Source: Coptis chinensis (lineage: Eukaryota; Streptophyta; Magnoliopsida; Ranunculales; Ranunculaceae). From it: DNA of 64,000 nt. The notes under the pieces were generated by a model that did no database searches, was not told the DNA's origin, and saw only the letters and a program-made list of their open reading frames with translations. This document shows positions 21,385-34,106 of the stretch, one piece after another. Made by a program: the position numbers and the translations under genes. The stretch spans positions 16,578,501 through 16,642,500 of the forward strand of contig CM027377.1 in assembly GCA_015680905.1 (NCBI GenBank), read 5' to 3'. Within the stretch, counting starts at the first letter, position 1; every line of letters starts with the position of its first letter.

Positions 21385-21807
21385 TGTACTTGAGAAATGA
21401 ATTTCGAAAATTAGTTTTCAAAAACAAAAATATTTTTATTTCTATATCAGTAGCATGAGAAAAATGAATTTTAATGATGAGTCTGGGATATAGATTCTAT
21501 ACTGCTTAGTGTTGAGTTTGATAGATAGTTGATATTATTGATTTCATTACCGCTTAGACTATTTATTATGCTCGGACATAGTTCTTGTTGATAGAATTCT
21601 TTATCAAGGCACCACCACCATAATACTTGGTTAGTTTTGTGTACTTTTGCTAGAAGAGAGATTTAAACCCCTAGTAAATTGGAAGTAGAATTTTTAGACT
21701 TAGCTCCTGAGACTTGAGCTTTATACCCATTCTTTGGAAAGTTCTTACGAAAAATCCGAGTCTTAGTGACTCAACATCTTTCAGTTCTTTACGTCGTTGT
21801 AATATAG
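21385..21807 (+). other. 3' non-coding region of element A, first part
   Basis: It begins with the second TGTAC copy and continues the outer element after A'. It is collinear with 18093-18512 up to TATAG, where the solo LTR enters. Confidence 0.85.
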
Positions 21808-24063
21808 TGTAACGCCCGTATTTAAAATACGTATTTAGTTTATTAATTAATTAATTTATTTATTTATTTAAAATTCGCTGGATTGGATTTGGGATATGTG
21901 GGCCTGGTTTCTGGGCCCGAGTCTGTATTGGGTTTGGGTTTCTAACCCAAGTATATAATCACATTGTTCTAGATAATAGGGTTTTTAGAGAATAAAAAAA
22001 TGGAGGCGCCAGCCCCAGGAATAGTACTGCCCTTTAAATTTGTTGGTTTGTTTTTGTGGGTTAGGTTGTTGGTTATTGGGATTACGATTGGTGGTGGTTG
22101 GAGGTTGTCATAGGTGCTGGAAAGGGCTGTTGAAGCTCGAAGCTCCATTAATGGCGGCACGCCCAGACGTCCTCCAGTAAATTAATTCTAACTATTTTTG
22201 GTTGATTTTGGTTGGTGGATTGATAATGGGTTGATGGGGTAGTGTAGTGTGTGTGGGGGGGATGTTAATGGTGCTGCTGGAGCTTAGAGAAGTCGTTAAT
22301 GGCGGCGGTAATATTTCCCAGATCTAGTTTTGGTCAAGATTGGGAATTTAATAATGGAAGTTGTCGCTTTTGTTAAAGTGGTTGGGGTTTTTCCCCTGAT
22401 CATTTTCGGTGGGTTTGTGTGGAGGTTTGACGGTGGCCGATTTGGTGGCTGGTGGTGGAGGAGGATGCAGGAGCTGATGGAGAAGATGATCGGTTTGGGC
22501 CTTGGGCCGGACCAATCAGTTACTTGGGCCGATTTAAATTGTTGGGCCAGACCGGTTTTGATATTCATTAGTGTGTTGGGCCACTTTTGATTAAGTGTTG
22601 GGCCATTTTCAGTTTAGTCTTTGGGCCCAAGATTAGTTTAGTTTGTTATGGGACCAGTTTCATTTTAGTGGTTTGTGGGCCGAACCAATTAAGGTTTTGG
22701 GCCAGTTTAAGTTTCATTTTCTGTTAGCTTGGGTCGAACCCAATTAGCTTTCTTTGGACCGGTTTTTTCTGTTTTTGTTTTGGGCTTGGTCCATATGTTT
22801 TAAAGTGGGTGATATTATTGGCCCTTCTGGATATTATTGGCCCTTTTTACTGGATATGCTTGTTTTGGGCGTAGGTGATATTATTGGCCCTTCTGGCGTT
22901 TCAGTGAATCTGAATGGCCTTCGGGCGTAAGTAATGTGATTGGCCCTTCTGGCGTTTCAGTGAATCTGAATGACCCTTCTGGCGTAGCCGAATAGTGGCT
23001 TGATTATTCCGTTCGCAAAATAGAACGAGACGCACGATATTTTATGCCGAATAGTGGCAGTACTTGCATAATGACTTTCGTGTGAGGGTTACCTGGTGTG
23101 CGGCATCCCGCTCAGGGTAGTTACGCACGGAGTGGTTTATTATGTAAGGGAAGGCATGTGGATGTACATGTTCGGCGTTGGGAAGCGATTGTGGTAGCCA
23201 GGGAAACTAGGTAAGACATAGATACGACGTGATTTTAGGAACACACAAAGAAAGCCTTAATTAATATAATTATGGTAATGTGTTGGTTAATAATATATCT
23301 TGAAATATATGATTAAATAGAGTTTTGCAGAAGGGTGGGTCAAACTAATTACTTGGGCAGAGACGACCCACTCTGTATTTGAGCATGGAATGCGGTACGT
23401 ATATAATACGTTTGGTTGGTTATTTGTTTAGTTGAACCTAAGGCGCCTCGATGGAGGAACTACCTGCCTTATTTATTATGTGTATAGTTTGTTGTGTGGT
23501 TAGTGGGAAGTTAAGGCGCCTCAGTGGAGGAACTACCTGCCTTAATTATTGTACTTAAGGATGTTATATTAGTCGTTGAAAGTTAAGGCGCCTCGGTGGA
23601 GGAACTAACTGCCGTATGGTTTGTGTATATATTGGTATAAGTATATGTTGTATTTTAGAGCTACTCACACCAGCATTTTTATAATGCTGACCCGATTTGC
23701 ATGTATGCTTATCGGGTGTGTTCATTAAATGAACATAGTTGATAAGTCTTGACAGGTTTAATGTTGAAGAAGATTGGTTGCTGTTTGTGGTTTGCGTTAG
23801 CGTTGCATCTCAGGATATGTTTTGTTTTCCTTTGAGGTGATATAGATTTTCAGTTGAGATAAGGTTATTTGCATTTTCATTTGTTAATTTTTGTAATGAA
23901 GATGACTTTTGTTAATTTGAAATTTTTATTGGTTTTAAAGTATCCGCATATTTAAACTGTTTATGGGTTTTTTGGAAGTGGAGAGTGCATCACACCTCGG
24001 AGATCGAAGAGTCGGGAACAAATAATGTTTTTTCCGAATTCTGTCGAAATTCGGGGTGTGACA
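21808..24063. mobile_element. Solo LTR, 2.26 kb, probably gypsy chromovirus (Tekay/Del-like)
   Basis: It starts TGTAACGCCCGTATTT, ends GGGGTGTGACA and is flanked by TATAG (21803-21807 and 24064-24068). The matching empty site is TATAG at 18508-18512 in A'. There is no internal coding region or second LTR, so this is what remains after LTR-LTR recombination. It contains a repeat of ATTGGCCCTTCTGG (about 22815-22990) and three copies of AAGGCGCCTC..TGGAGGAACTA at about 70-bp spacing (23440-23615). The lineage guess rests on the TGTAACGCCCG/GTGTGACA ends and the length only. Confidence 0.85.
23438..23620. repeat. Three-copy, about 70-bp tandem repeat in the solo LTR
   Basis: AAGGCGCCTC(G/A)(A/G)TGGAGGAACTA occurs at about 23441, 23513 and 23585, each followed by (A/C)CTGCC. 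Confidence 0.8.
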
Positions 24064-24526
24064 TATAGTCTCATTATTTGTTGATTTGGTTAATCACGAA
24101 GTGACATCAACTGGGGAGATAGCCATTAGGTCTTGTAGTCTATTTGAAACAGAGTATCATACTGATAAGTCAAGTAGTGAACCCATTCAGCCTTTATCCC
24201 ACCTAGTAGGACCATCATGTTAAACCATTTTGAGCCTTACAATAAGCCATTTTCTTTCATAAAACCCTTTACCCTTTACCCAACTCCAGACAAGGAGTAT
24301 AGCCAAAATATTTATTAGCCATACCCATATGTTTCTGAGAATACGAGGGGCATAAAGAGGAACAAAGAGCACAAAAGGAAGATTACAAGAAAAATACCAG
24401 AGAGATACAATGAAGACCATCATTCTGTTCTAAGTGAAAGAAGCTAGTGGAAAACAAGCATATCCAGTACTAATCAAGGATATACCACCGAGTTAAAAAA
24501 AAATAATAATAAAAAAAAAATAATAA

Positions 24527-24566
<40 letters not shown>

Positions 24567-25389
24567 AAATTGAACAGAATGGATGAAAAAGCTAAGACAA
24601 AGAAAGAATTTTATCTGCAATACAGAATTTGAAGAAATCTTCCAAATAATGAAGCAAAACCCTTAGTGTTTTTCAGAAACAACATTTGAATCCTTTTTAC
24701 CTTTCCTTCATAAACCAATACCCAAGCCAAGTTACAACCCATGACTTATCATTACAGTATGGTACGAAGTCTAGAATAGGTGAGAGGATGCTAAAGTGAA
24801 GCACCCGACACTTCATCATTTTTTCCATGAGACTAATTTCATCCAGAAGTCCGTTTTTCAAGGTAGTATGTGGGATGTTCGTATGCATTATTCTTTTCCC
24901 CACATACATGAGGTAAAATAGTAGACCATCTTCTGAGAGTATGACCGGTGAGGATTGAAAGTTGAGATTATCTACCTATGGTAAACTAGGGATTCCGTTT
25001 CTTGAATAGGAGAGTATAGGAGATTGACTAAGTACACACATAAGCCTTGATTAAGAATTTTGTCAATTTTTACTATCTCCCATCATAATTTATGAGTCTT
25101 TCCAGCAATGTAGTTAGCAATGGAGACTGCATTTGGAGTAAGCACTAAGTGGGTAAGGAATTTCTCTCTCTGAAAAATATTATCATTCTTGAACATGCTA
25201 TTGATTGATTTTGTGGGTATATCACCTGAAAACCCTCACGAGACTATAACTCGTCCTTTTTTGGAAACTTAAAGGTTTAAAGCCTTGTTGCATATGGTAA
25301 ATGCAATCGCGATGCCTACGGAAATGAGTTAGGATTTTATTTTTGTTATTAGGATGTGATTTTGATCACTTATCTATTTTTTTATCTTA
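24064..25389 (+). other. 3' non-coding region of element A, second part
   Basis: Continues after the solo LTR and is collinear with 18508-19698. It includes an AAT-rich microsatellite (24487-24570) where A' has a plain A run, and about 115 bp (24331-24446) absent from A'. No coding motif is seen. Confidence 0.8.
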
Positions 25390-25426
25390 TTTGCTAAGAG
25401 ACTAGCAAAAGGCTAGTTGGGAGTTG
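25390..25426 (+). other. Hairpin plus terminal polypurine tract, element A
   Basis: TTTGCTA-agagac-TAGCAAA (25390-25409), then GGCTAGTTGGGAGTTG and the 3' LTR. Confidence 0.7.
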
Positions 25427-27018
25427 TGATAAGTGCTCAAAAAGTGATATTTTCCTCGATTATGCCTCTTGTTTAGCCATCTTAGTGGACTAATAGTGTT
25501 TGTAAGTTATGTTTTATGATTCTACAGGTCAAAGAGAGAGTTTTGTGGAATATTAGAGAACATGGGGTAAAACGGAGTAATTCGGAGCATTAAAGATCAC
25601 ATGGGAAGCCCGTGGACAATCATGGAGAAGGCCAAGGAATTGGAGCTATTAAAGATGCAACTTGGACCTATTTTAAAGCATATTTGGAAGCCCAAGGCCA
25701 AAAGATTCGTTGCTTGGACCAAAGCCCGCAAAAGAGGATAGAATAATAGAGCAGAAGAGACAAAATCGGCTAATGCGTCTGGGACGCATGGATCGAGCAT
25801 CTAGACGCATTGATTGCGTCTGAGACGCATGAATAGTGCGTCCAGATGCATGAATTGACACTGTAGCCAATTCCTTCTCAGTTTTGGAGACGAAATTGGA
25901 CTATGAAGGAAGTCTATTTGTATTAGGAAACAAATGACGGTTTGGAATGCTTCTAGAGCTCATTGTAACCTCTATAAATAGAGGACCTAAGTGCCTCATG
26001 TAATTTGTCAATTCACTTATATTCTTGTCTCCAGAACTTGAGGCAGAGAGAGATTAATAATAAAAGATCGATTTTAACTAGCTGAGTCTTAATAAATTAG
26101 TCTTTCTAGTCTTATGTTCTTCGACTCTTCTTCTTCTCGTTCTTCGTGTTCTTCCTTCTTTATGGAAGGCTAATCTTCTCCTTCAAGGGAGGAGATGAAG
26201 CCAGTACTTAAGGTTTAATGATTCTTCTGGTTCATGGTGTTCTTCCATCAGGTTAGCTCTTTATGTTTCTAGTTACTAGTTCCATTGCCCAGACCAGGGG
26301 ATGGAAGTATAGATTAAGGTTTTTATTTATTGCAATCGAATATCATGTTAGTTTAGGGTTTTATTTATTGCAATTGAATATTTGCTAGTAACATGCTTTT
26401 ATTTATTGCAATTGAATATAATGCTAGAATAGGGGTTTATTTATTGTAATTGAATATTATACTATTATTCTCTACTTTTCTTCTAGTTGTGTATTGTTTT
26501 AGAGTAAGGGAAGTATTCCGTGTGTTTGCCTTAGATGGTGATTCATTGAATAGTTACCCAAGCTCACATAAAAGGAAAGAAGATACTAGTAGCATGAACA
26601 TAGAAACAACCTTAAGTAAAGTAATTCGTTAACGATGTTTCGTCCAAGAGGGCATCGGCACTCGCTCGATTGCCTAATTGTAGTCTACTTGTGAGAACAA
26701 CCATGAAGCAAAAGGTCATTGAAAGTATTGGTGGATTCTAATCTCTTGAATTCCCTCTCTTATAAATTCTTAATAGTTTAGTTTAGTTTAGTTTAGCATT
26801 AGAATCTACAATATCTATAATAATAGTTTTTAATCCCTTAAACCCCTTTCCAGTCCTGTCCTTCATATAAACATACACTTAAAAATGGAACGATACCCTA
26901 CTCATCCTTGACTTATTGAGGGATAATTAGGTTTTGATACGCTTCTATTTTGTTCAACGACCATCATCTATATCCATATCCCACATCTCATCTACATACA
27001 CAAAAAGAGGCAATGTCA
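25427..27018 (+). repeat. 3' LTR of element A
   Basis: 1592 bp, TGATAAGTGC to GGCAATGTCA, followed by the GTATG duplication. It shares LTR1 variants in U3 (a two-unit repeat at about 25765-25862) and U5. Confidence 0.92.
25973..25980 (+). promoter_or_regulatory. TATA box of element A 3' LTR
   Basis: TATAAATA after GTAACCTC, matching LTR1. Confidence 0.72.
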
Positions 27019-28578
27019 GTATGCCTATATGATAATAGAACAAACTTATCTGTAGGACCAACTACAACATCTTTGCATTTTTGAAGAAACCAATCCCAAT
27101 GTTCATTATTCTCTTTTGGGACTACACCAACTGCAATTGGAAAGCAATGACTATCTCCATCAACAAAAAGAGCAGTTAGGATCACAGACTTGTATCTACC
27201 TTTCATGAAAGTTCCATCGATCATAATCAACGGACGAAGGCACCTTCTGTAGGCACAAACAGTTACGCCATAGCTCACAAACAAACACTCAAACCTGTGC
27301 TCGCTTGTTCTTATTATATCAGTGTGGCATGACCTTTTCGAACGTTTCCAAGCTGTGTGGGACATTTTCAACGACATTTTCATTTTCCACATCTTGCAAT
27401 TGATGAGTTGCAGTTGAAGGTTGTTCTAGCAGATTGTCTGGGGAACACAGTGTTTATAACCGTCAACAACCAAACCATTTACTGGAACTAAGAATAACTA
27501 AAATAAAATTAGTGATTTACCTATTGGTTTGTCCACAAGTTTAAATTGATTGAAAGAATATTTCTGTTGAGCTAGCACTTTTTCTTTCAAAAAGATTGTT
27601 TCCTTGGAGAATCAGTAATTGGAATTTCTTCATTGAGTTTCTTCTTAATACAATGTTCTCCACCACTTGATCCAGGACAAGCACTCTTTGGCAGCAGAGA
27701 AGGTTTAAATGGCTCACTACAAACTTGTTTCTTCTTCGTACTAGAAATTCCATAACTTGATCCAGGACTTGCATTTCTAACCATTTCTTATTTAAATAGC
27801 TCATTACTAACCGGTTTATTCTCCATTCTAGGTTGTCCACAACCTTTTCCAAGAGTAACACTATCTGTTTTAAACAGCTCAGTACGAACTTTTTTGTTCT
27901 TCACAGTAGGTTGTCCAGGACTTGATCTTCTAATTTGTCCTGCTCCCATACCACATGGTGTGATGACGATTGCTTCATTGATAACCCAAACTTTCATTGC
28001 TTTCGTTGGAGTCTTCTTCTGCTTCTTAATCATGTTCAAGTAGTCGGTTTCTTCATCAATTCTACATGGGGACTTGTTCATCAAATACCTAACAGAAAAA
28101 CCCAATCTTATACGCGATGACACAGCTTCAACAAGACACATGAATATTTCAAAGGGAGTATCCACATCAAACACTCTCAATTTCACCTCACCCCCCTAGA
28201 TACTTCATCACACCATGCTTGTCAGATTTCATCTCACCATCATAATAAATAAGCATATCAAATGAACCTGAAAAAATACAAAGTTAGCACAATAAATAGT
28301 AAGAGCTTTTAATAAAACGACAGTAAAGTTCTTTCATTTATTGTTCTACATTTATGACATTGTATAACCCTTGTATAAATACCATAACTATGACAACAAA
28401 ATCAACTTGGAAATGGTAAACCACCATGGAAACCTTATAAAAAAACACTCACACTTCTACGTAAAACTACAAAGAAGCAAACCGAAACATAAACCTACAT
28501 AGAAACAAACCAACACTAAAGATAACTAAACAAACATCAAAACTGACCATTATCGAGATTTGAGTTATTTTCATCCAT
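27019..28578 (-). pseudogene. MULE transposase, N-terminal half and start of the catalytic domain
   Basis: The likely start is the ATG at 28578 (MDENNSNLDN). A phase-1 GT-AG intron (28547-28268, ending TTTTTTCAG) leads to GSFDMLIYYDGEMKSDKHG. A run of six G's (28191-28196 as C's on the plus strand) then shifts the frame, and LRVFDVDTPFEIFMCLVEA continues. A linker with three near-repeats (KNKKVRTELFK, MENKPVSNELFK, KKKQVCSEPFK; about 27900-27690) follows. A second GT-type junction lies after VDKPIG near 27525. The MULE domain shows HRFECLFVSYG, RPLIMIDGTFMKGRYKS, PIAVGVVPKENNEHWDWFL and KCKD (27310-27060). It stops at 27019 in the middle of a codon and resumes in frame at 676. Confidence 0.87.
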
Positions 28579-29097
28579 CACAATCCTTAGAAAAATCGAA
28601 AATGAGAAGACAGAGTAGAAGATCAAAAATGAAGAACCCAGAGAAAAAAGTGTAGCTTTGGAGCTTTGTAAAAAAAATTAAGGTTGGCACAAAAAGCGAG
28701 GTAAATATTGTCTCGTCTTTAAATTACAAAAACAACGTAAAAGTTGCTGATAGTAGATCCATAAGTTGCTGGTTCGTGATCCCACAATAGCTAAAGTCCA
28801 TTTTCATTTTTGCTGGGTTGAAATCCAACGGTCATTAATCGCTAGTACGTATCGCTAAGAGAATCTAACGGATAGATATGACTGTGCATATCAACATCAG
28901 AAGTACAAGAAGAGAGAGTGTGTTGCAGGAGAGAGAGAGTGTGGCAGGAGGAGAGAAAATGTTGTACGGAAGGGCAAAATGATCAAAAACCCATTGAATT
29001 GGTCAAAATTGAAAGACATGGCCAGTTGGAGACCAATGTATATTTATTATGGCCGATTAAGGCAATTACCCATTACTTCACTTCACCACATCCACTT
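28579..29097. other. Region upstream of the MULE gene
   Basis: Contains what would be the 5' flank of the MULE transposase gene. No convincing terminal inverted repeat, TATA box or other gene was found. Confidence 0.4.
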
Positions 29098-29690
29098 AAG
29101 GGTGTCATTGGGTACCTTTTAACCGAGCCCTAAAAAAATCATGGTTACGGTTCCTATTTTTAAGAACCATTTAAGACTGGATACTTAAAAAAAAACAGAC
29201 CATATAGAACTAGAACGGAATATTATTGTACTTTTAACATAAAAAATATTGAAATAAGTATATAAAAACTCAAAATGTTCATTTATATATTACTAAATTA
29301 TATTAATTTATTAGTGTAATATGGTATTTAGTGTTATAAATAATATAAAAATATATTATAGTTTACAACCTTAAATATATGGTTTTATTTAACTTATTAT
29401 TGAATAACACAATTACTTATATCAATATTTAAAAAATGACTTGTTCGTCCGGTATTTTTTTGTGTTTTTAGTACATATTTTTTAATAAGACCAATAAAAA
29501 TTGTGTGTAAATAGTGAATCTCTTAAGAATCGAAATGAAAAATTAGAACCAAGAATACCTACTAGAAACCGGTAGTTATGGGTAAGGTTCTACAACGTTA
29601 AGAATCGTAAAAAACTAGAACCAGAATCGAATGCAAAATTAAATGGTTTTTGGTTCTTACAACACTAAAAACCGGACCGTTGACACTCCT
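29098..29690. mobile_element. Possible hAT-like MITE
   Basis: The left edge AAGGGTGTCA and right edge TGACACTCCT are near-perfect inverted repeats of the GGGTGTCA type seen in some plant hAT elements. The interior is rich in GGTT/AACC phrases (GGTTACGGTTCC, GAACCAGAATC, AAACCGGACCG), as is common in that group. I could not find a matching 8-bp target duplication, so this stays tentative. Confidence 0.4.
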
Positions 29691-32600
29691 AATGATAAAA
29701 AAAAAAATACTAAATTAATATAGCCTACTAGAGCATTTAGGTTCTAAATGTACCCATGCTTATTCTATACTGACTTACTGAGTAAAATATCAACTAATCT
29801 TGTTACCATTTACCGACTTCCCGACCCAATGCATTAATGGGTGGTAAAAAAGCAATTGAGATTGTCAATAACAGGCCGAGCTTGAACCCATGTCACGGAT
29901 AATAGTCTGATACTCGGATCCAACAAAGGGAAAACTTGGAGAATGATAGATTGATAGGGCAGCCCTTAATCAATTACGAAAAGTAGTCATAAATGAAGCA
30001 AGTTGGAGATTGATAGGGAGTTACTGAGTTAGGGACCATAATCCAAATTCTCTTCAAGCTTTCTTCGCAAAAAAGGTTCAGTCTCGATCGTTTGACCTCC
30101 AAGAAAATCCAAATTGAAGTTGATAATGATATCTTAGAATCAGCAAACTTCAATTAGATTGAATCAAGTAATGACAAATTTTACCAACTTGTGGTAAGTG
30201 CTAAAAGAGTATTTAGACTTATCTTTTGGACTACATAAAAAAAATAAGAGCTTCATTTAATTTAACAAGCTTATGTGGTAGGTAAGAGAGTGAGAGGGTA
30301 ACTAATTGCAGGTGCCCACTAATAAAATTGGTCAAATTTTTGGGTGGTAGGTCTTGGGTTCGAATACCGCCAGCATCAAAAAATTACTAATCTCATTTAA
30401 AACAGATATGGCAATCAAAAAATAAAATGGAGTAGCTAATTTAGTTACTGAATAGACTGGCCAAGTTAGCAAACACAGCAGGCAAACTGCTATTTTTGAA
30501 GGGGACTCAGAGGTGGATCAATGGAATTTGAAGTGATGCACTTTCTTTGGGCCAGGTATTGAGGCCCATTTTAATGCATCGTCATTTAATTTTGGACAAT
30601 CTGAATGGGCCAAGCAACTATCCTGACATGTTATTGAATTAAATGATCTCTGTGGGCGATCAGACACAAAAAGGAAAAGAAAGAAATGAGAGGGTCCGAT
30701 TTTCCTTAATGGCGTGGAAAACTTGCAGCAAAAGCAAGTTATTACGATAGTAAACAACTAAACTGGATCGTTTCATTTTTACTGACCCTTTCACGAATCA
30801 AAGGTGTTTGGGACTTTGGGTAATAAGCTGAAAAACCTCAAGGAGAAAATAGTGTGCGAGTTCAAATATCCCTATTGAGAGTTTGAGCTCCTCCCAAATT
30901 CCTTTGGTAGAAGGTATTTTGGAAATGGGATTCCTGCGTTTTGGATAAGCCCCTTGGATATGACTTTCGGATAAAATATTCTCAAGAAAGACAAAAAAAC
31001 CCAGGTCAGTCCAACAATCCGACTCCCCCCCCTCTAATGGCCCAGCTAGTCCATATATCGTAATGGGCATTCTTACTAAAATGTATGGCTTAATATCAAG
31101 CGTAAGCCCATCTCCTAAATATCTGCTCTCTTGAGCCCGTTGCCATAGTTTTGTAGAATCTAATTACATGGACCAAATACGCACATCTAGATGTGTTTAG
31201 TCCAAACTTATTATTATGGCCTAATACATCCTATTGTAATAAGTATGTGAACTATGCTACGTATCGGTGTTGTTTTAAGTCTTTAAACCTGTCGCTCGCT
31301 CTAACATCTCTTGGGTAGTATGATTTTATGAATTCTAGTTCTAATCTAAAAAACAATATAAAAATATTAGGAGGTGTTGAATATAATTTCAGTGTCGTAA
31401 AAGAGGTTTTCTAAATTATTTTAAATAATATGAAACTAATTCTAATTTCAGTAAAATGAAGAAGTTTTTTGTAAATTGTTTAAAAAGAGGGAGCTGATTA
31501 GAATAATTAAGGGAGGTGGTTCTAAAATCTTAAAATAGAGAAATTAGAAATACACTGTTCGGTTGAAAAGTGTGCCTCCTAAAGACCCGACTATCATATA
31601 GTGTAGAGATTATCACTAGTTTTCGTATCCGTTCAACCAATGGGACCGTTTTTATGTAATTGTTTTTATTTTTGTTAATATTTTATAATTTAAGTTTATG
31701 AATTATTATGTACCAAAAATATTTACTCTAAAATATTGTAATGATTCAAAAATTTAATGAAATATATATGCCACAAATTATATCGCCCTTTTGGAAAGCT
31801 GTAAAAGAGGAGATATCTTAACCTATCATTATAGATAACAAATTCAAATATAAAAAACAATATATCTAACTCCATGTAAAATATAATCTGTTAAAAATCA
31901 TTAGAGAGCACATAATATAATCACAAATGATAGAAATCTTATACGAAAACACAGTTTATTTCAAAGGCCACCATTTGTTTTTTTTTGTTAGGTTTGATCC
32001 TATAGTATATGAATTTGAACTTTAGAAGGATCAATATAATTTTTATTAGAAACTTTACACAATAGACATTTCATGCATCAGAAGAAAGAGAATATTGTGA
32101 TGTAGAAGATGGATAAGAGAAAACATATTTGATAAACTTGTATTGTATTTTGAAATTATTGGGCTTAAAATGGAGAAATAATTATATAAAGTTGGTTTTT
32201 TGTGGACTTTACGTGAAGTTGTAATATTCACTTTTTTTTTTTTCAATTTAAGTGAACCTTTCAAATAATAAGTGCACTGAAATAATTTTTAAGCAACAAT
32301 TTTTTGCATGAAGATACTCTAAAATAAAGTGAATATTAATTTATATTTACTTTACAACTTTTTCGAAATTTACCTGTTCATATTTTGTTGAAGTTTAATT
32401 TTTTATATTTATTTTTTATTATAATTTTTCATTTTACATATTTCATTTTCTTTTCTTTGTAGTTTATTTTTGTGAATCCCAATGTCTATTTATACAACTA
32501 ACGAAAGCCCATAGTTAATTTAAAGACCCAATTTGATAAAATGCCCTACCTTTTGGATTTGCATATTTGAATTTTCAACTTCAAATAAAGCCAATTGAAT

Positions 32601-34106
32601 TTGAAATTAGAAGTAAGTCCACTTCAAATTAAGCCCATACTGCATACTTACAAAATTAGTTCAAATAATGTCTCAGCTCAAAGACCTTTGATTTACAAAA
32701 TTAGCCCATAATGCATACTAACAAAATTTAGGTCTTCGCTTTCGACCCAAGGAAATGGGGGCACACAAAAATATAGAGTAAGATCTTGTCAAAATATGAA
32801 GTAATCCTAGTGAGTTATGATGCCCGTTGATTCACAATATGCATATTATAATTATTCAGTAACCCTTATATTAAGTAATCATGGTGAGTTTTTTTTCTTT
32901 TATATGGAGTAACCCAATGATATGTTGGTCGTGTGGGTAACGTACTATTGACCTGTCGATCATGTCGATCATGGGATCAAGTCGTGGTGACCTAAAAAAA
33001 ATCCTGGTGAGTTATAATGCCCGTTGATTCATAACATTTATATTTATTCAATAAACCTTACTCGCGCCAAAACAAAGGCTCTACTGACACTATAATCATA
33101 GTTACCACTAAAATTTGTTAGCTAAACCCGAGTACAAAGTTTGTTATTGTTTGGAAAGAATAAGCTCAAAGTAAAATATTGGTTACTGCTTCAATAGAAT
33201 AAGCGCAAATGCATCTAAGTATTATTGTTAACGTTCGGGATTATCATGAGGCATTAGCTAATTATGCAAGAGAAAAATGAATTAAGATAATAAAGTAAGA
33301 TGAAACAATAAAATAGCATACCAAGCAGGAAATATATGAGATTTAAATAATAATAACAAAAGGGATTGAAAATTGTTACTTATAAAATCATTTCCAATAC
33401 ATTCATACATTTGTTTGTTTTTCCAAATGATAGTACTTCTACATGAGCTTATGATGGGGAGGCGTATAACTAATGAAACCTGCCAAGCCACATCGACCAA
33501 TTTAAATCATAGTCGACTTAGATGGCATAGTTTCTACCCCATTCTATGATCATGGATCCATGGCCTGTTATGCAAACCCTCAAGCGTCAAGCATCTATAT
33601 TTCTGCCAATTATGAATGTCTTTCATTAACCCCTCCCTGATCTGGAGACATATATGGTAGCATACCGCATATATATTTGGGAAGAGATTATCTTCCAAAA
33701 ATATTATTATATACAACCTAAAGGATTTATCATGTAACCTGCAAGAAAGGAAGAGCATTGTGAATTACGTACACCCATGCATCCTCATACATGGAAGGGC
33801 AAATATTGGTGGTAATCACTAATCAGAATTTCATGTATAGCTAATATTTTAGTGCTTCATTCTCAAATAAGAATACACATAACTAAAATACATACGCCTT
33901 TTAATAGTTCCCAAGGGATTAAATCACCTTCTCTAGGATGAACAATATGTTACATAGTATGTTACAGTTTCTTTATCTTCTTTTTCCAAAAAGAGACCTT
34001 GTATCAAGTGTTCCTCCAAACAAAATGATGTGTGTTGTTATTCTTCATTATACATTAGTTATAACGCTTGTTGCAACATTAACCTAATGTGTTCCCATCT
34101 TTCTTT
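29691..34106. other. AT-rich intergenic DNA, no gene recognised
   Basis: Open frames here are short and without known motifs. One diverged duplication is visible: TCCT(A/G)GTGAGTTAT(G/A)ATGCCCGTTGATTCA at about 32806 and again at about 33002, each followed by an AATA-rich tail and TTCA(G/A)TAA(C/A)CCTTA, about 196 bp apart. Nothing else can be named. Confidence 0.5.

Larger units (their letters stand above)
682..27018 (+). mobile_element. Outer Athila-like non-autonomous LTR retrotransposon A, carrying three nested insertions
   Basis: The element begins TGATAAGTGC and ends GGCAATGTCA, and is flanked by the 5-bp duplication GTATG (677-681 and 27019-27023). Without its three guests it is about 9 kb: 5' LTR, tRNA-Asp-like primer site, gag-protease, a coiled-coil/zinc-knuckle tail, an internal polypurine tract, a non-coding 3' region, final polypurine tract and 3' LTR. 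No RT, RNase H or integrase is present, so movement must have depended on enzymes supplied in trans. LTR1 and LTR4 share diagnostic variants (for example TTGTGTATTG and GTGAGAACAACCATG) that the inner pair LTR2/LTR3 does not, which identifies LTR1 and LTR4 as one element's ends. Guests are B, A' and a solo LTR. Confidence 0.9.

Noticed and set aside
22296-22590. Opposed open frames in the solo LTR.
   Set aside because: G- and T-rich composition explains them; no motif on either strand.
682-27018. The LTR-INT-LTR-INT-LTR-LTR pattern as a tandem concatemer formed by unequal recombination or joined cDNAs.
   Set aside because: TGTAC flanks the inner copy, LTR variants pair 1 with 4 and 2 with 3, and the inner copy contains the matching empty site. 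Nested insertion explains all of this.
30345-30372. GGGTTCGAATACC as the B box of a tRNA gene or SINE.
   Set aside because: No A box at the right distance, no cloverleaf, no poly-A or duplication around it.
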